From Chaenocephalus aceratus (lineage: Eukaryota; Chordata; Actinopteri; Perciformes; Channichthyidae): DNA of 64,000 nt. The notes under the pieces are model-generated. The model saw only the letters and a list, made by a program, of their open reading frames with translations, was not told the origin of the DNA and did no database searches. This document shows positions 33,481 through 43,950 of the stretch, one piece after another. A program made the translations under genes and the position numbers. Position 1 is the first letter of the stretch, and every line of letters starts with the position of its first letter. The stretch spans positions 35,149,639 through 35,213,638 of the forward strand of contig CM043797.1 of NCBI GenBank assembly GCA_023974075.1, written 5' to 3'.

Positions 33481-35297
33481 CTCTGTAAAGGGGAGAAGAT
33501 CATTGTATTGAGTAAAGCACAAATATTGTAAAGTATTGTTAAATATTGTTCCAACGTGAAGAAGTGTATGAAGTTGCATGTTGACAGTAAATGGGTTAAA
33601 TTTGAACAGAATTATTTTTATTTATTGATTAATGTATTCATCCATTCATTGATACATACATTTTCTATTATTTATTCTACTTTCATAATAAGATCAAAAT
33701 CAAGAATATATAGAAATCAGAATACTCTATTTGTTCAGTAGGTGATTGGGTTTTGTGACAGTTTCTACATAATAAAATAAATACGAAATAAAATACATAT
33801 AATTATAAATGGAATACAAATAGGCTATCCTCCTGGGAAGTGGGAACCGAGGGAAAAGAATGTTTTCCAATCTTCTTTATTTTTAATTTCCTACCTATTT
33901 AGGGTTAAAAAAACATCTTGCAATTTAGAATTTTTAAATTGTATTTTATTTTTAAATGTTACAGTATGTCCAGAGGATGTCGGGACCATTTTAGTTTGAA
34001 AAGACAGCCAAAATGAACAGATAGACTATGTAACGTATTATGGTTATATATAGAGTGATATTAATACAAGAATACATTCAGTTTTATTTAAAACATAAAT
34101 AAGTAATTGATCTGAACATTGCTGTTTATTTATAAAAACTAGTTTGGTTTTTGGTGAATCTTTCCAGATCTTCAAAGACTTTGTGGTCAAGGTAGTGGGA
34201 AAAGTACCTCATTGACTCCAGTCGGCACGGGCTGTAGGGTCATCTTGACTAGTTTTATGGATGTGGTCTCCATGGAAACAAACGTGGCATTCCTGAGGCA
34301 ATTCTCATTTTTCATGGCTCCACTTAAAATAAAAACAACAATAAGACATACGTGCTACTCTTGGCCCACAGAGGGACATGTCTTTCCAGCTCGTCCCTAT
34401 CTGTCTCTATGTCTGTGCCATCATGGAGCCTCCTGCATCTCCCCCCCCCCTTCTCCTTGACCCTCTTCTATCCCAGGTGTGACATCCTCATCTCATCTGA
34501 GAGCTCAAAATCTGAATCTCCCTTAACTATCTGGTACAGAAAATGTCTGCTTCAGTTCCGTCTCCTGCAACAATATTGAGTCATTAAGTCCATGAAGATG
34601 GTCCTGACGTCCACTAGGATGGACATTTATAAAAGAGCTGTTATTTCAACTTGAATTATTTAATTGCTTTCAGAACTAATTATACAGTTCCTCACATAAC
34701 TGTTGTTAATAAACAAGAACATATAGGATTTTCATGGTAAAAATTACAATTATTCAACAATATTTGACTTTTCCTCCTGCTTCTATAACATTTTGTTTTT
34801 TGTATGCCAGCCATTTTGGATGAAAAGAAAGAGGAACTTCCCAGCATGCAATTTTAACCAATGACATATCACTGGAAAGACCAGGATGTCCTCTGTACAG
34901 CAAATCAGGGAATGATAGAGTAGCTCAAAAGAGTAAAAGGAGATGCATGTTAACATATTATTAGATATACATTAAATAAAGATATCTGTATAAATATAGA
35001 AAAAAGTTCATTATAAAATCTATAGTACTGTGACTAGCCTTGGAAGCTTTTTTACAATTGAATAAATACAAAATGTCTAAATGAACACATGGTTTGACGG
35101 CTAAATATGTCAATCTCATGGACATGACAAGAACCTTTATCTATTGATTTCCCTATCAGGAATAACGCGTTTAAATATATGCTAAAAAAAGTAAATGTGT
35201 TGTTTATATATTTGACTCTATATAGCCCAGGAATGTATTGACATTTTTCATCTCTTGGTAATGCCTTGTAATCACTACATGTTTATTTCCATAGTTG
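31860..35297. other. AT-rich intergenic DNA
   Basis: Apart from the possible slc33a1 leader near 33.2-33.5 kb, no gene is supported. The stretch has long A/T-runs. Between 34.3 and 34.9 kb there are scattered GGACA/TGTCC motifs near short repeats (for example CAGGATGTCCTCTGTACAG at about 34882). Confidence 0.45.
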
Positions 35298-35565
35298 TCA
35301 TTCCAAATGAAATGATGAGAACATACACACTCCCGTCTCAAATGTTGGGAAGTAGAAACTAAAGTGGAAATCAAATGAAGAGAGGATCAAAAATGTTTCT
35401 TGCCATCCTAGAGTTCCTGAACAGACACCACATTTAAACCCCTTTGTATGCTCATGATGCACCGTTAAACCACATTTGGGTTTGATGTAATGAATAACGG
35501 CACGCTCTGCCTTGTGTGAGCGCATGTGAAGCTGCTTATCCATACAGATGGCACGTGACAGCACA
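35298..35565 (-). pseudogene. C2H2 zinc-finger relic
   Basis: The minus-strand frame reads KQLHMRSHKAERA, then KCGLTVHHEHTKGFKCGVCS. These resemble the L-x2-H-x3-H end of one finger, the linker region, and the F-K-C-x-x-C opening of another. The cysteine pair of the first finger and the linker are corrupted, and no complete C2H2 finger remains. It directly abuts an inverted LTR (35566). It is probably a decayed fragment of a zinc-finger gene. Confidence 0.4.
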
Positions 35566-35923
35566 TGTAACCGGTCTGGTTTGACGCCACATGTGGTCTC
35601 TGCGTTGTGTATGCGTTGTGTAAATGAGAACGACTTCCTTCTTGCCAAACGGGATTTATTCTCTGTGCAAAACAGAATATAACAATTAGAGCAGGAAATG
35701 GCTTCATCAGCTTTCTAGCTTCACACTTCTCCTGAGTTAGCTTCAGGCTGCACTGAGGAGAAGTCTGAAGCTAGAAAGCTGATGAAGCGATTTCCTGCTC
35801 TAATTGTTATATTCTGTTTTGCACAGAGAATAAATCCCGTTTGGCAAGAAGGAAGTCGTTCTCATTTACACAACGCATACACAACGCAGAGACCACATGT
35901 GGCGTCAAACCAGACCGGTTACA
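35566..35923. repeat. Palindrome of two inverted LTR ends
   Basis: Bases from TGTAACCGGTCTGG at 35566 are the inverse of those ending CCAGACCGGTTACA at 35923. The arms of about 165 bp are nearly identical and meet around a short loop near 35744. The right arm ends in CA and is followed directly by TGGTGCCGTGACCCGG, which looks like a retrotransposon primer-binding site. The arms are therefore best read as the same LTR segment in opposite orientations. Confidence 0.8.
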
Positions 35924-36187
35924 GTGGTGCCGTGACCCGGATTCACAGTGCTTCAGACTGTTCCATCGTCGTTCCTGAGGCTGTGGATCAACACCAGCTT
36001 GGTCACCAGAGGTTGCTACACGCCGCACACTTACTTTCATGTATTGAAGAAAAGGAATTACATAGAGGAAACTGTTGTTTTTTTTCTCTCTGTAATTGTT
36101 TTACATTCATTGTTTAGAGAGTACATTTGTCATTTCTGTATTTGATTGTATACTGAAGACCTTGAAGTTTGGTATACAGGGTTAAAA

Positions 36188-37542
36188 ATGACATATGTTA
36201 CTGGTAACATGGATGGGGACAATGTTCTAACTGACAGTTTTAGTTTCGGTTTTGGAAGAGGGAAACCCATCAGCGGGTACCCTTTTATCCCAGTCAGAGG
36301 TACAGCTAATGTAGATTCGCCAGCTTTTTGTTCTACTCGCATGCCAGGTCATGTAGCATCTCCTCAGAGTGAGGAGGATTCACATTCAAGCCTTCCAGAT
36401 ACAAATGATCCAGCTTTAAATAACCTGATAACACACATTACTCAGCAGGTAGGACAGACTATAAGAGAGCAGTTAAGGGGGGAATGGGAAGCAAGGGGTG
36501 TTGGAGCCACACCAGCTCAGAGCGGTGTTGGCCAGTTACCCAGTGACCACACTTGACTGGTGCAAAGTTAGTGTTGCAGTCAGATGTGAGAGAGCCTCCA
36601 GTCTTCAGAGGAGATGGATCTGACAAGAACACAGTCTGTGAGTGGGAAGAGTTAATGGGAGTGTGTTTCAGGAAACGAGCCACACCTCTGAGAGAACAGC
36701 ACATTGAGATAATGCCTAAGTTAATGGGCAAGGCTAAAGACATAGTGAGGATAACTCTGAGGAGCTGCCCATCCATGAAGCCTCAAGATAACCCACAATT
36801 GATCTATGACATCCTCAGACAACACTTTAGTGATGTGACCTATTCATGTATGCCCATGGCTGATTTCTACAGTACAGTTCCAGTGTCAGGAGAGTCCCCC
36901 GTAGAGTACTGGCTTCGGCTAAACAAGGCAGTTGATGCAGCGGAGGAGGGCTTAAAGAGGCTTGGGCGGAAGATGGAGGATTCTTGTCAGGAAGTAGCAA
37001 TGATGTTTGTCAAATACTGCTCAGATCCCACCCTTGCTGCTGTTTTCAAGTTTAAGGCACCAAATAAGTGGACAGCTAGTGAAATCCAAGAGCATATCGA
37101 TCGCTACCAAACTGAAATGAAAAAACAGGTGCTTTCCAAATCAAAGAGAGTTAAACCAGTGACAGTTCACGTCCAGGTTTCCGCACCTGACGTTTCAGAG
37201 ACAATATGTCACCCACAGGAGTCATCTATGCAAGGTGAGAACGGCACAGCATCCAAGCCCTCTTGTAATGATGACTGTATGAAAATGTTAGTCAGTTTAT
37301 TTGACAGAGCATTGTCACAGAACAACCAGGTTACACACAAACCACTCCCCTCTGATCCATTTCAACCGATAGCCTGCAGGGTCTGCCAGTCTCTAGATCA
37401 TTCCACCCTTGCACACTGCAGGCAGAAACGCCTCTGCTTAGCATGCTTCGAGCCAAACCACATCAGGAAGAACTGTCCTAACCGTCAGGCTGGCCGAGGT
37501 TCTCCGGCTTTCCCGCCACAGAATTCTCAATCTTTAAACTAA
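36188..37542 (+). pseudogene. Retrotransposon gag (frame broken)
   Basis: The first frame runs from ATG 36188 to a stop at 36554. The second, shifted frame covers 36556-37542. The capsid-like middle is Ty3/gypsy-type, and the C-terminus carries a zinc-knuckle pair, the second being a canonical C-x2-C-x4-H-x4-C at 37435-37476. Gag proteins package the element RNA in cytoplasmic particles. The split frame means no full product is made. It is followed after 15 bp by the protease segment. Confidence 0.75.
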
Positions 37543-37556
37543 CTGGCCCGCATTTA

Positions 37557-38285
37557 GTGAGGGAATGTGTGGGAAACAGAGAAGAAACCCTCAACAGTGG
37601 TGATATTGAAACTAATTATATAAAAGCATGCGCAGCAGCACCAGCCGATGCTAAGGTAATAGTGCAAAATACACAGAGAGTGGGCCCTTTTGATGAGTTG
37701 TTTTACACCCCTGTTAGCATTAACAACACATTTCAGGCGCAGGGGATGCTTGACTCTGGTTCCATGGCTTGTACTCTCAGCGAGCAGGCAGAGCAGAAGA
37801 TGTTGAGTGAGAATATACTCTCAGAATCCATTCCTTTGACTCAAGAGATTGTGCTAATAGGCTGTAGAGGGACACTTAGCAAACCCAAGTGTATGTACGA
37901 AGTGGAAATGAAACTGTATGGGGAGAGCTGTATCGTACCTGTTCTTGTGGTGCCTGGCCAACGAGATGACTTAATCATAGGCACAAATGTCATCAGATGT
38001 ATCATGCATCAGCTGAAAATAACCAGTGACTATTGGCGCCTGGTTTCCAGTGGCAATCTTCTCCCAGAGTGTGAACAGTTCCTTGATCTCATGGCAAACT
38101 CATCCAGGTGGAGAGGCGAGGAGCTTCCAGACAGAATAGGGACCGTTAAACTCCAGCATGCGGTTACGCTAATGGCTAAGAAAGAACATCTTGTTTGGGG
38201 TAAGTTGCCAAATAACGCTCCCATGTCTCCAGGCAGCACAGTAATAGTTGAGCCCACCTCATCCAAGTGCATCGTAAAATCATGA
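37557..38285 (+). pseudogene. Retrotransposon aspartic protease segment
   Basis: The D-S-G catalytic triplet is at 37752-37760 in the context GMLDSGSMACTL, followed by hydrophobic strands ending DLIIGTNVI, as in retropepsins. The frame ends at 38285, where homology continues in another frame, so it is uncoupled from the reverse transcriptase. The true start is upstream, because gag-pol is normally continuous. Confidence 0.75.
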
Positions 38286-39478
38286 TCGGGCGTGTTATTA
38301 CACCATTGTGGGGTGACAGATGGATCCCAATGAAAGTCACAAACGTGTCAGACAAGCCTATCACCCTGAAAATAAACAGCAAGTTGGCCGACGTGTTCCC
38401 CCGTCTAGCTGTTGAAGAGTTTGAGGTTTTTCAAGGTACCAGCCAACTCAACAACGTTAAGGAGGAGGAAAGTCTAGGCAAGGCTAAACCTACAGATTTC
38501 AAGCAGCGACTACAACAGGTTGGACTCACTGAGGTTGATATCGATCAGTGCCAGGCTGGCCAAGGAGGGAAGGAGAGGTTGGTCGCGCTGCTTGAAAAGT
38601 ACAATGACATTTTCTCCAAACATTCTATGGACTGCGGTGAGGCAGAGGGCTTCAAGCACCGCATCAGGCTCGCTGATGAGAGACCATTCCGTCTCCCTTA
38701 CCGGCGGGTGCCACCAGCCCATTACCAGAAACTGCGACAGGTCCTTTCAGAAATGGAAGAACAGGAGATCATCAGGAAGTCAGTAAGTGATTATGCCTCT
38801 CCCCTCGTACTTGTGTGGAAAAAAGATGGCAGTTTGAGACTCTGCACAGACTTCAGGTGGCTGAATGCGAGGACGCTCAAGGATGCGCACCCATTACCAC
38901 ATCAGTCAGACTGCTTGGCTGCCCTGGGTGGGAACACCTACTTCAGCACAATGGATCTGACTTCTGGCTTCTATAACATCCCAATGGCAGAGGAGGACAA
39001 GAAATACACTGCATTCACTACTCCAATGGGACTGTACGAATTCAACAGGATGCCCCAAGGTTTGTGCAACAGTCCTGCCTCATTCATGCGCATGATGCTC
39101 AGCATATTTGGAGACCTGAACTTCAGCAGTTTGCTGTGTTATCTTGATGATCTGCTTGTGTTTGCTGCAACTGAAGAAGAGGCGTTGGAGAGGCTGGAGG
39201 TTGTTTTTCAGCGGCTCAGGCTTCACAACCTTAAACTGAGTCCAAAGAAATGCCACCTGATGAGATCTTCAGTCAAGTTCCTAGGTCACATTATAGATGG
39301 TAATAGAGTGGCTATGGATCCAGCAAAAATTGAGGTCATATCAAAAATGTCAAAGTTGGACCTGATGGAAGACGATGGTTGTGGAGTTGGCTCAGACTGT
39401 CCAGGATCTGTTGCTGCCGGGCCAAGACTCCCTTCCTGTGTTCTCTTTAGAGGAACTCAAGCACAGTCAGGAATTTGA
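38267..39478 (+). pseudogene. Retrotransposon reverse transcriptase
   Basis: The fingers/palm are clear: LCTDFRWLNARTLKDAHPLP, STMDLTSGFYNIPM, FNRMPQGLCNSPASF, and the catalytic YLDD at 39140-39151 with a following KFLGHII. YLDD with this context is Ty3/gypsy-type. After MDPAKIEVISKM the homology stops and the expected connection/RNase H domain is absent, replaced by unrelated residues in this frame. Integrase resumes in another frame at about 39375. Confidence 0.85.
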
Positions 39479-40053
39479 TCCCATTATTTCAAAACTCCTA
39501 CCATTTGTGCTTCGCAACCGCCGTCCTTCCAGACGTGAACGATCAGGACTAGATGCCAAAGTTATGGTTCTCATCAAACAATGGGAGAGACTGAAGGTTC
39601 AGAATGGTGTCCTCTATCGGGTCACCAAGGATCATTTCAGTAAACAAAAGAGGCATCAGTATGTTCTGCCTGACAGTCTTAAAGAAAAAGCATTACATGG
39701 CATTCATGATGTTGCTGGGCATCAGGGACAGGCTAGGACCTTGCATCTAGCAAGATAGCGGTTCTTTTGGCCGAAGATGGAGTCTGATGTCAAAGAGTAT
39801 GTCAAGTGCTGTCAAAGGTGCATTCTGGCGAAGACACCAGAACCCTCTGCTCGAGCCCCACTTGAAAGCATCAGGACGTCGGCCCCCATGGAGTTAGTGT
39901 GCATAGACTTCTGGAGTGCGGAGGATAGTAAGCAGCACTCAGTGGATGTTCTTGTCTTGACAGACCACTTCACAAAGCTAACACACGCTTTTCCATGCAC
40001 TAATCAGACTGCAAAACAGGTCGCCAAGAAGCTGTGGGATCATGTGTTTTGTG
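39375..40053 (+). pseudogene. Retrotransposon integrase, N-terminal part
   Basis: It contains the zinc-binding HHCC region (HDVAGHQ and CCQRC) and the start of the catalytic core (VCIDFWS). There is an in-frame TAG at about 39756-39758. The frame is cut at 40053 by the insertion of a DNA element within the core, between the residues VF and the continuation CVYGFPERF on the far side. Confidence 0.8.
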
Positions 40054-42864
40054 CAGCCTGTCCTCCTACAAAAAACGACCAAATAGGTCGATTGTTTAAG
40101 CACCAGATTACGACCCATAGCCACGTTTTAAAGTGTAGCACCTCTAGTGGTCGTGTAAGAAACAACATGCTCCCGTTTATTTACAAATAACCCTCTCTGG
40201 AAAATCCTAAATTGTAGAACAGTTTGGCCATTAAAATGCTTTTTGATTAGATTTCTAGCGAGAAGTGTATATTGTACTTTTATAATCTGCGTCCAGTCGA
40301 TGTGTAGGATCTATAGTTTGATAGATATTACGAAGATGATTTGAGGTCTCGCCAGGATAACGTGTATATGCGGCAGCTTCCATGTAAAGTTAGCGTGGGT
40401 GAAAACAGTATTTCCGGTCTCGAAGTTTTCATAATAAACCGATATATTCCCCTCACTGTCAAATGATTACACAGTGATATCTGCATTACTCATCCACTAA
40501 AAAACATCAGTTTATCCTTGTTAATTACACAATATTGATTGGTTTAAATGGTGTACAATGCTTTTGTGTTTTTAACCTTCGAGTCAGAGAAACAAATAGT
40601 TTTTTAGGAGTTTAGACACTACAGTTCGAAGACACTACACTACCCAGAATCCCCAGCTATCGTTTGGGACTACAACATCCGCCTTGCTTTACAAACCCCG
40701 TGATTAGTCATCAAGCCCTGTGATTGGATGTTGGAGTGGCAGTGCGACAAGGTTACGCTGTCAAACAGCTCTTTGAAATGGAATGGAACCACGGCAGACT
40801 TTCCAAAACTGGAATTGGACGGGTCCAGCCCCCGGCTCCAGCTTCCCTCCCCCCCCCCCCCCCCAGAACTACACATGCTGGCTATTGTGTGTTTCGCAAT
40901 ATATGGCACGTCTCTTTATAAGACGTTTTCGTATTTCCCACAATTAGAAGTTGGCAGTATTAAACGTGTACACCCTGGAGGTTTAGGGGATACGAAACAC
41001 AGTGGTGTTATCAATTGTAAAACATATAATTAATAAATGGTGAAATAATATACCCACATGACACCTAAGGTCAGAAGAGCTTTATTTAACAGATGGTTTT
41101 ATGTCTACCCCTCCTGTTGTTCATTGATAAGCCGGAAACATGCACTTGTCAAGGTTCAGAGGCACATTTTGCAAATATGGCAGTAGCCATCGATCATCTT
41201 AAGATAAGATAAGATATACTTTATTGATCCCAAGTTGGGAAATGTTTTTGTTACAGCAGCATGTACTACTTTGTTCTACTCCACTACAATTCAGAGGTTA
41301 ACCTGGTATTTTTACTCTACTACATTTATTTTTGTTACTTTGCAGATTCTGATTAATGATGTGAAATATAAACAACCCTTAAATCAGACTTTAGTTACAC
41401 CTGAGTAAAATTCAGCCTTATCAGTTTGTCTGTTTTGCACATCCTCCTGTTAATATCTTTGGACGTCCTGCACTAAATTGTTTTATTGTAGAGATCACTA
41501 CAGTATCTTCTTGATATTTTCCATTCTATATTTCTATCATTGACCCCTATTTTGTATGTAGGCTACTCTTAATATTTAAATGTTTTCATCAAATATAACT
41601 TATTCTACAACTAAATTCAATAACGTGCTTTAACCACTAGGAGGTGCGGTTTAGACCAGTGGTCTAGTTAATACAACATAATAATATCGTACATAATATG
41701 ACTATAAACTTTATTGGGAAATTAAAACAGAACGTTAAAGGAAAATACAGTTTCAGTCTCTCGATGTGAAGCTTATGCATTGTACCATGAACTTGTATAG
41801 ACCTGTAACAGTCAACTGCATGAGGAGTTGGAAAGGTAGTTCAGAAAATCAGTAATATCTTTAAAAACTACAAAAAAGTCCCTTTATATCAGCTGTGCAC
41901 CTTTATGGTGTAAACACAACCTATCTACTAATTGGATCAAATATAAAAGTCAGCCGAATTAGTGTTGATACTGCAAGGAGACGTATTGTGTGAAAAGAAA
42001 TGGAAGATGTTGTTTAATTGTTGATATATGTATGGTCCACGTCAGTATTCAGTTTTGGCGGCATCTCTTCCAGTTTGTCAAAAGGTCTTCTGATCAGGGC
42101 TCCATAAATACATATCTACGGCAGATCTGTATTTAATGCAGCCGAACCGTGTATTGCAATGCCGTTATGTGATGACTTTCAAAGAGAAAAGCAAGAGCAC
42201 TCGGAATAAAGTTTTATTATTATTTTTTGAATGTTTTCCGATTTCATATCACATAAACACCATATCCCGACGTGCATTGCGGCGTGATTTTAGCCTATCA
42301 AAACCTCTGAAAACAGAAAGGTGTCTCTCAGAATCGAAAGAGAAAAACCTATGGGAAAAACACAAAAGCATTGAACAGAATTTAAACCAATTAATGTCGT
42401 ATAATTAACTAGGATAAACTGATGTTTTTTAGTGGATGTGTAGTGCAGATATCACTGTTAAATCATTTGATCATTGGTTTTATTATGAAAACGGCCAGAC
42501 CGGAAATACTGTTTTCAACCCGTAACTTTACATGGAAGCTTGCCGCATATACACGTTGTCCTGACGAAACCTCAAATCATCTTCGTAATATCTATCAAAC
42601 TATAGATCCTACATATCGGCTGGACGTGGATTCTAAAAGTACAATATATACTTCTCGCTAGAAATCTAATCATAAAGCGTTTTAATGGCCAAACTATCCT
42701 ACAATTTAGGATTTTACAGAGAGGGTTATTTGTGAATAAACAACCCTCTGTAACGTTTGCATTGAACGGGAGAACTAGAGGCCGACAATTTTAAAACGTA
42801 ATTATAGGTCATATAGCGCTTGAACAAACGACATATTTGGTCGTATGAGTTGGAGGACTTGTTG
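40054..42864. mobile_element. 2.8-kb DNA transposon with 430-bp inverted termini
   Basis: The left terminus CAGCCTGTCCTCCTAC and the right terminus (inverse CAACAAGTCCTCCAAC) lead into inverted arms of roughly 430-460 bp (40054-40520 against 42412-42864). The element is flanked by an exact 8-bp duplication GTTTTGTG at 40046-40053 and 42865-42872, and the flanks rejoin in frame as integrase. The interior has no transposase; it holds a LINE-tail-like fragment (41195-41265) and a C-run (about 40851-40864). Long termini with 8-bp duplications fit MULE-like, hAT or P-like groups; the family is unresolved. Confidence 0.88.
41195..41265 (+). repeat. LINE 3'-tail-like fragment
   Basis: AAGATAAGATAAGATATACTTTATTGATCCCAAGTTGGGAAAT-type sequence (short motif TTTATTGATCCCAAGTTGGG) is characteristic of the 3' ends of several fish LINEs. 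It is nested inside the long-terminus transposon. Confidence 0.6.
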
Positions 42865-43949
42865 GTTTTGTGTGTATGGCTTTCCAGAGCGTTTTCACTC
42901 CGATCAGAGAGCTAATTTTGAGAGTGAGCTCATAGCAGAATTGCTCATATAATGCAACAGTACATGAAACAGTAACAACAGGATATGCACCGTTCCAGCT
43001 TATGTTCGGCAGAACCCCGAGGCTCCCTGTGGATGTGATGTTCAAGTAAGTGTTGCATGATCCAGTGGTTGTTGATTACAAAAGCTATGCCAAAACGCTC
43101 ATGTCACATCTTCATGAAGCAGTAAGAATTGCCCAAGAACACAGCATCAAAGAACAGGACAAACAAGCAAGTGGTTACAACAGAAAAGTGAGAGGCACTC
43201 ACCTGAACTTAGGGGACAGAGTGCTCATTGCAAACAAAGGTGAGAGAGGAAAGAAGAAACTGGCTGACAAATGGAGTGCAATTGTGTACACAGTTAAAGA
43301 CAGAAACCTGCAGACACACACATACAAGCTGGTGGACAGTAGTGGAAACACTAAGATAGTTCATCGAAACCTGGTCTTAGACATCAGCTTTTTGCCTGTG
43401 GTGACAACTGGAGAAGACTTGTGTGATACTGAAGTGGAGGAAAGGTCGTATACGACTGATTCCCTGGACTCTTTGGAGGAGGAGGAGGATTCAAGAGGCA
43501 GGACCAGTACGTGGATAATGAGTGGATCAGAGGAAACCCGGAGTCAAATGATTATGAGTGAACGATCATCTGAGGTGGATCAGTCAAGTCAGGGCATTCC
43601 AGAAGTGGACTGGTCTGCAGATGGTCCAATTCAGTGCTTCCCAAATGACCAGAACCGGTCCAGCAGAGACACTAACTTCGACAGTTTAGTTGCAGGGGCT
43701 GACTCAGACTCATCATTCATGTCACATGTACATTCAGGACACCTAAACACTCAGTCACATCCTGCAGACACAGGTCATGTCACAGTTACACAGGTACAAT
43801 CGACAGTAGAAACTGAACCTGTAGTCAGGACCAGGGCAGGCAGGGTTAGCAAAAGAGTCAATCGATTCATTCACCTGTCACTTTATATTTTAGATGCTTT
43901 TATTTTGAAATGTACTTTTCAAAATAAAAGCATCTCAAATATAAAGTGA
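42865..43949 (+). pseudogene. Retrotransposon integrase, C-terminal part
   Basis: It resumes directly after the inserted transposon with CVYGFPERF and SDQ, including the second catalytic Asp region, then hits a stop near 42955. Part of the core containing the third catalytic residue appears deleted. It continues with [11 protein letters not shown] and, in frame from about 43050, a basic C-terminal domain (LGDRVLIANKGERGKKKLADKW; YKLVDSSG). The tail after 43400 is acidic and low-complexity. Non-functional. Confidence 0.75.
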
Positions 43950-43950
43950 C
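43877..43950. repeat. Perfect-type hairpin, 34-bp arms
   Basis: Arms at 43877-43910 and 43917-43950 pair with a single mismatch (arm start GTCACTTTATATTT, stem top CTTTTATTTTGAAA) around a 6-base loop TGTACT. It is placed at the end of the retrotransposon coding frame. It could be a tiny fold-back insertion or a precursor-like hairpin. Confidence 0.9.

Larger units (their letters stand above)
35750..43949 (+). mobile_element. Decayed Ty3/gypsy LTR retrotransposon
   Basis: LTR end (to 35923), primer-binding site, gag, protease, reverse transcriptase and integrase follow in order. The coding frames are broken: gag is split near 36553, protease and reverse transcriptase are in different frames near 38270, most of RNase H is deleted near 39360, integrase has an in-frame stop near 39756, a 2.8-kb DNA element interrupts it, and the integrase catalytic core is partly deleted after 42940. 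No 3' LTR was found. The element cannot move by itself. Confidence 0.88.

Noticed and set aside
35465..36117. Two frames encoding nearly the same 47-residue peptide on opposite strands
   Set aside because: They are the two arms of the inverted-LTR palindrome and not genes.
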